Source: Candidatus Cryptobacteroides faecihippi (GTDB taxonomy: Bacteria; Bacteroidota; Bacteroidia; Bacteroidales; UBA932). From it: 6,205 nucleotides of DNA. The notes below the pieces were generated by a model. That model worked only from the letters and a program-made list of their open reading frames with translations. It ran no database searches and was not told the origin of the DNA. How positions within the stretch are numbered: the first letter of the stretch is position 1; the number at the start of each line of letters is the position of its first letter. The DNA is taken from NCBI GenBank assembly GCA_018066065.1, contig JAGHSC010000172.1, positions 1 through 6,205 of the forward strand, in the 5' to 3' direction. The translations under genes and the position numbers were made by a program. Shown in pieces: positions 5,149 to 6,205 of the stretch.

Positions 5149-6205
5149 AATACTTTCCGATGACCGGGAGACCTGAGAGAGGCAGGTCCCTCTTGATGAT
5201 GAGCGCGCAGAACGCCAGGATCATGACGCAGTTCGCAGCGATGGCGAGGACTGTACCGAAGTACTTGGCTGTCAGCGTCATGCCGAAATAGAGGATGGCT
5301 GCAGCCGCAACATAGACGGCGATGTCCACGAGAGGGTAGGCGATAGGGTACTTCTTCTGTCCGACAAGGTAGGAGAGTACCATTGCGGTTCCGTAGCCAG
5401 CCACTCCTGCCCATGCGCAGGCCATGTAGCCGACCTTCGGGATGAAGATGAGGTTGACGGCGAAGAGCACGATGCAGCCGATCCCTGAGAACAGGGCTCC
5501 CCACAATGTCTTGTCGATCAGCTTGTACCAGAACGAGAGGTTGAAGTACACACCCATCATGATCTCTGCCACCATGACAATCGGCACGACCTTGAGTCCC
5601 TCGCGGTAGCCTGCTCCGATGATGTACTTCAGGACATCCATGAAGCCGACGACGCAGAGGAATGCGAGCAGGGTGAAGATGATGAAGTACTTCATCGCCA
5701 CTGCGTACATTTCCTTGCTGTCCTTGTCCTTGGAACTGCCGAAGACGAATGGCTCGTAGGCGTAGCGGAATGCCTGGGTGATCATCGCCATGATCATTGC
5801 AATCTTGATGCAGGCTCCGTAGATGCCGAGTTCCCTGACGCCCTCTTCACCAGTCTTGACGAGCGGGTAGATGATCTGGGATGCTGTCTGGTTGAGGATT
5901 CCTGCGATTCCGAGCACGAGGATCGGCCAGCTGTAGGAGAGCATCCTGCGGAGAAGCTTCCAGTCGAATCCGGACTTGAAGCCCTTGAGCTCTTCCCAGA
6001 AAAGGAATGTGATGAATGCCGTGCAGAACAGGTTGATGTAGAAGACGTAGCCCACCTGGATGCCCTGGTCGTAGATTCCGAACGGATTGAGTCCGAGCTT
6101 CGGAAGGAGTACGAAATAGGTCAGGTTGAGGCCTATGTTGATTCCTATGAACAGCAGCTTGAGTGCGGCGAACTTGATCGGACGCTTCTTGAATCTGAGG
6201 AAGGC
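5132..6205 (-). CDS. Polysaccharide/O-antigen-type flippase (Wzx-like, MOP superfamily), C-terminal 357 residues; N-terminus beyond the window
   Basis: This integral membrane protein probably flips undecaprenyl-linked or other lipid-linked sugar units across the inner membrane for surface polysaccharide synthesis. The minus-strand frame is open from base 6205 to TGA at 5132-5134. A GTG at 6053-6055 is an internal valine, not a start. In visible numbering there are about ten hydrophobic helices, among them 12-35, 50-70, 90-113, 128-147, 172-196, 205-222, 233-255, 260-281, 290-312 and 316-337. Recognisable elements are KRPIKFAALKL (7-17), the AFRYAYEPFVF segment (145-155) with a charged cytoplasmic loop after it, and IIGAGYREGLKVVPIVMVAEI (195-215), all typical of the Bacteroidota oligosaccharide flippase family. 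About 100-130 N-terminal residues are missing beyond the edge. Its last 17 bp overlap the converging MATE gene. The sugar substrate is unknown. Confidence 0.9.
   Translation of the reverse strand, partial: AFLRFKKRPIKFAALKLLFIGINIGLNLTYFVLLPKLGLNPFGIYDQGIQVGYVFYINLFCTAFITFLFWEELKGFKSGFDWKLLRRMLSYSWPILVLGIAGILNQTASQIIYPLVKTGEEGVRELGIYGACIKIAMIMAMITQAFRYAYEPFVFGSSKDKDSKEMYAVAMKYFIIFTLLAFLCVVGFMDVLKYIIGAGYREGLKVVPIVMVAEIMMGVYFNLSFWYKLIDKTLWGALFSGIGCIVLFAVNLIFIPKVGYMACAWAGVAGYGTAMVLSYLVGQKKYPIAYPLVDIAVYVAAAAILYFGMTLTAKYFGTVLAIAANCVMILAFCALIIKRDLPLSGLPVIGKYFRKSA

Noticed and set aside
5170..5188. Inverted repeat GACCTG-N7-CAGGTC as a terminator for the MATE gene
   Set aside because: The stem is 6 bp with no following U-tract, and it lies within the flippase coding sequence, so it is probably chance.
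1..6205. Defence system, mobile element, CRISPR or novel multi-gene system
   Set aside because: Every coding region falls in a well-known housekeeping, regulator or transporter family. There are no transposase, recombinase, nuclease or reverse transcriptase motifs, no repeat arrays and no sign of integration boundaries.

Overview
The window looks like ordinary chromosomal DNA from a member of the Bacteroidota, most likely an uncultured gut or rumen Bacteroidales. Three things support this. Start codons lack clear Shine-Dalgarno sequences. Several genes are preceded by the TAnnTTTG -7 box of the Bacteroidota primary sigma factor. The proteins also have the character of Bacteroidales core genes. 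GC content, judged by eye, is in the mid-50s percent. There are no insertion sequences, CRISPR arrays, tRNA or rRNA genes, or phage genes.

Layout from left to right: (1) The left edge holds the first 181 codons of glyA (serine hydroxymethyltransferase) on the minus strand, with its own promoter in a 115-bp gap. (2) A short-chain polyprenyl diphosphate synthase (327 aa) lies upstream of it on the same strand. (3) A 79-bp divergent intergenic region carries two opposed -7 boxes whose promoters would overlap almost completely. (4) On the plus strand, a minimal SpoU/TrmH-family RNA 2'-O-methyltransferase overlaps rsgA, the ribosome small-subunit GTPase, by 4 bp (ATGA), giving a two-gene RNA modification and ribosome assembly operon. 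(5) After a 73-bp gap with a good promoter, a MarR-family regulator overlaps a MATE efflux pump by 38 bp; the pump can only start at a non-ATG codon (TTG). This resembles the known mepR-mepA logic of a local repressor plus pump. (6) The pump gene converges on, and overlaps by 17 bp, the 3' end of a minus-strand polysaccharide flippase that runs off the right edge.

No previously undescribed system is evident. The points most worth checking are the overlapping divergent promoters, the non-ATG start and candidate operator of the MarR-MATE operon, the convergent stop-codon overlap of two related transporters, and the product length of the prenyl synthase. No gap exceeds 300 bp.
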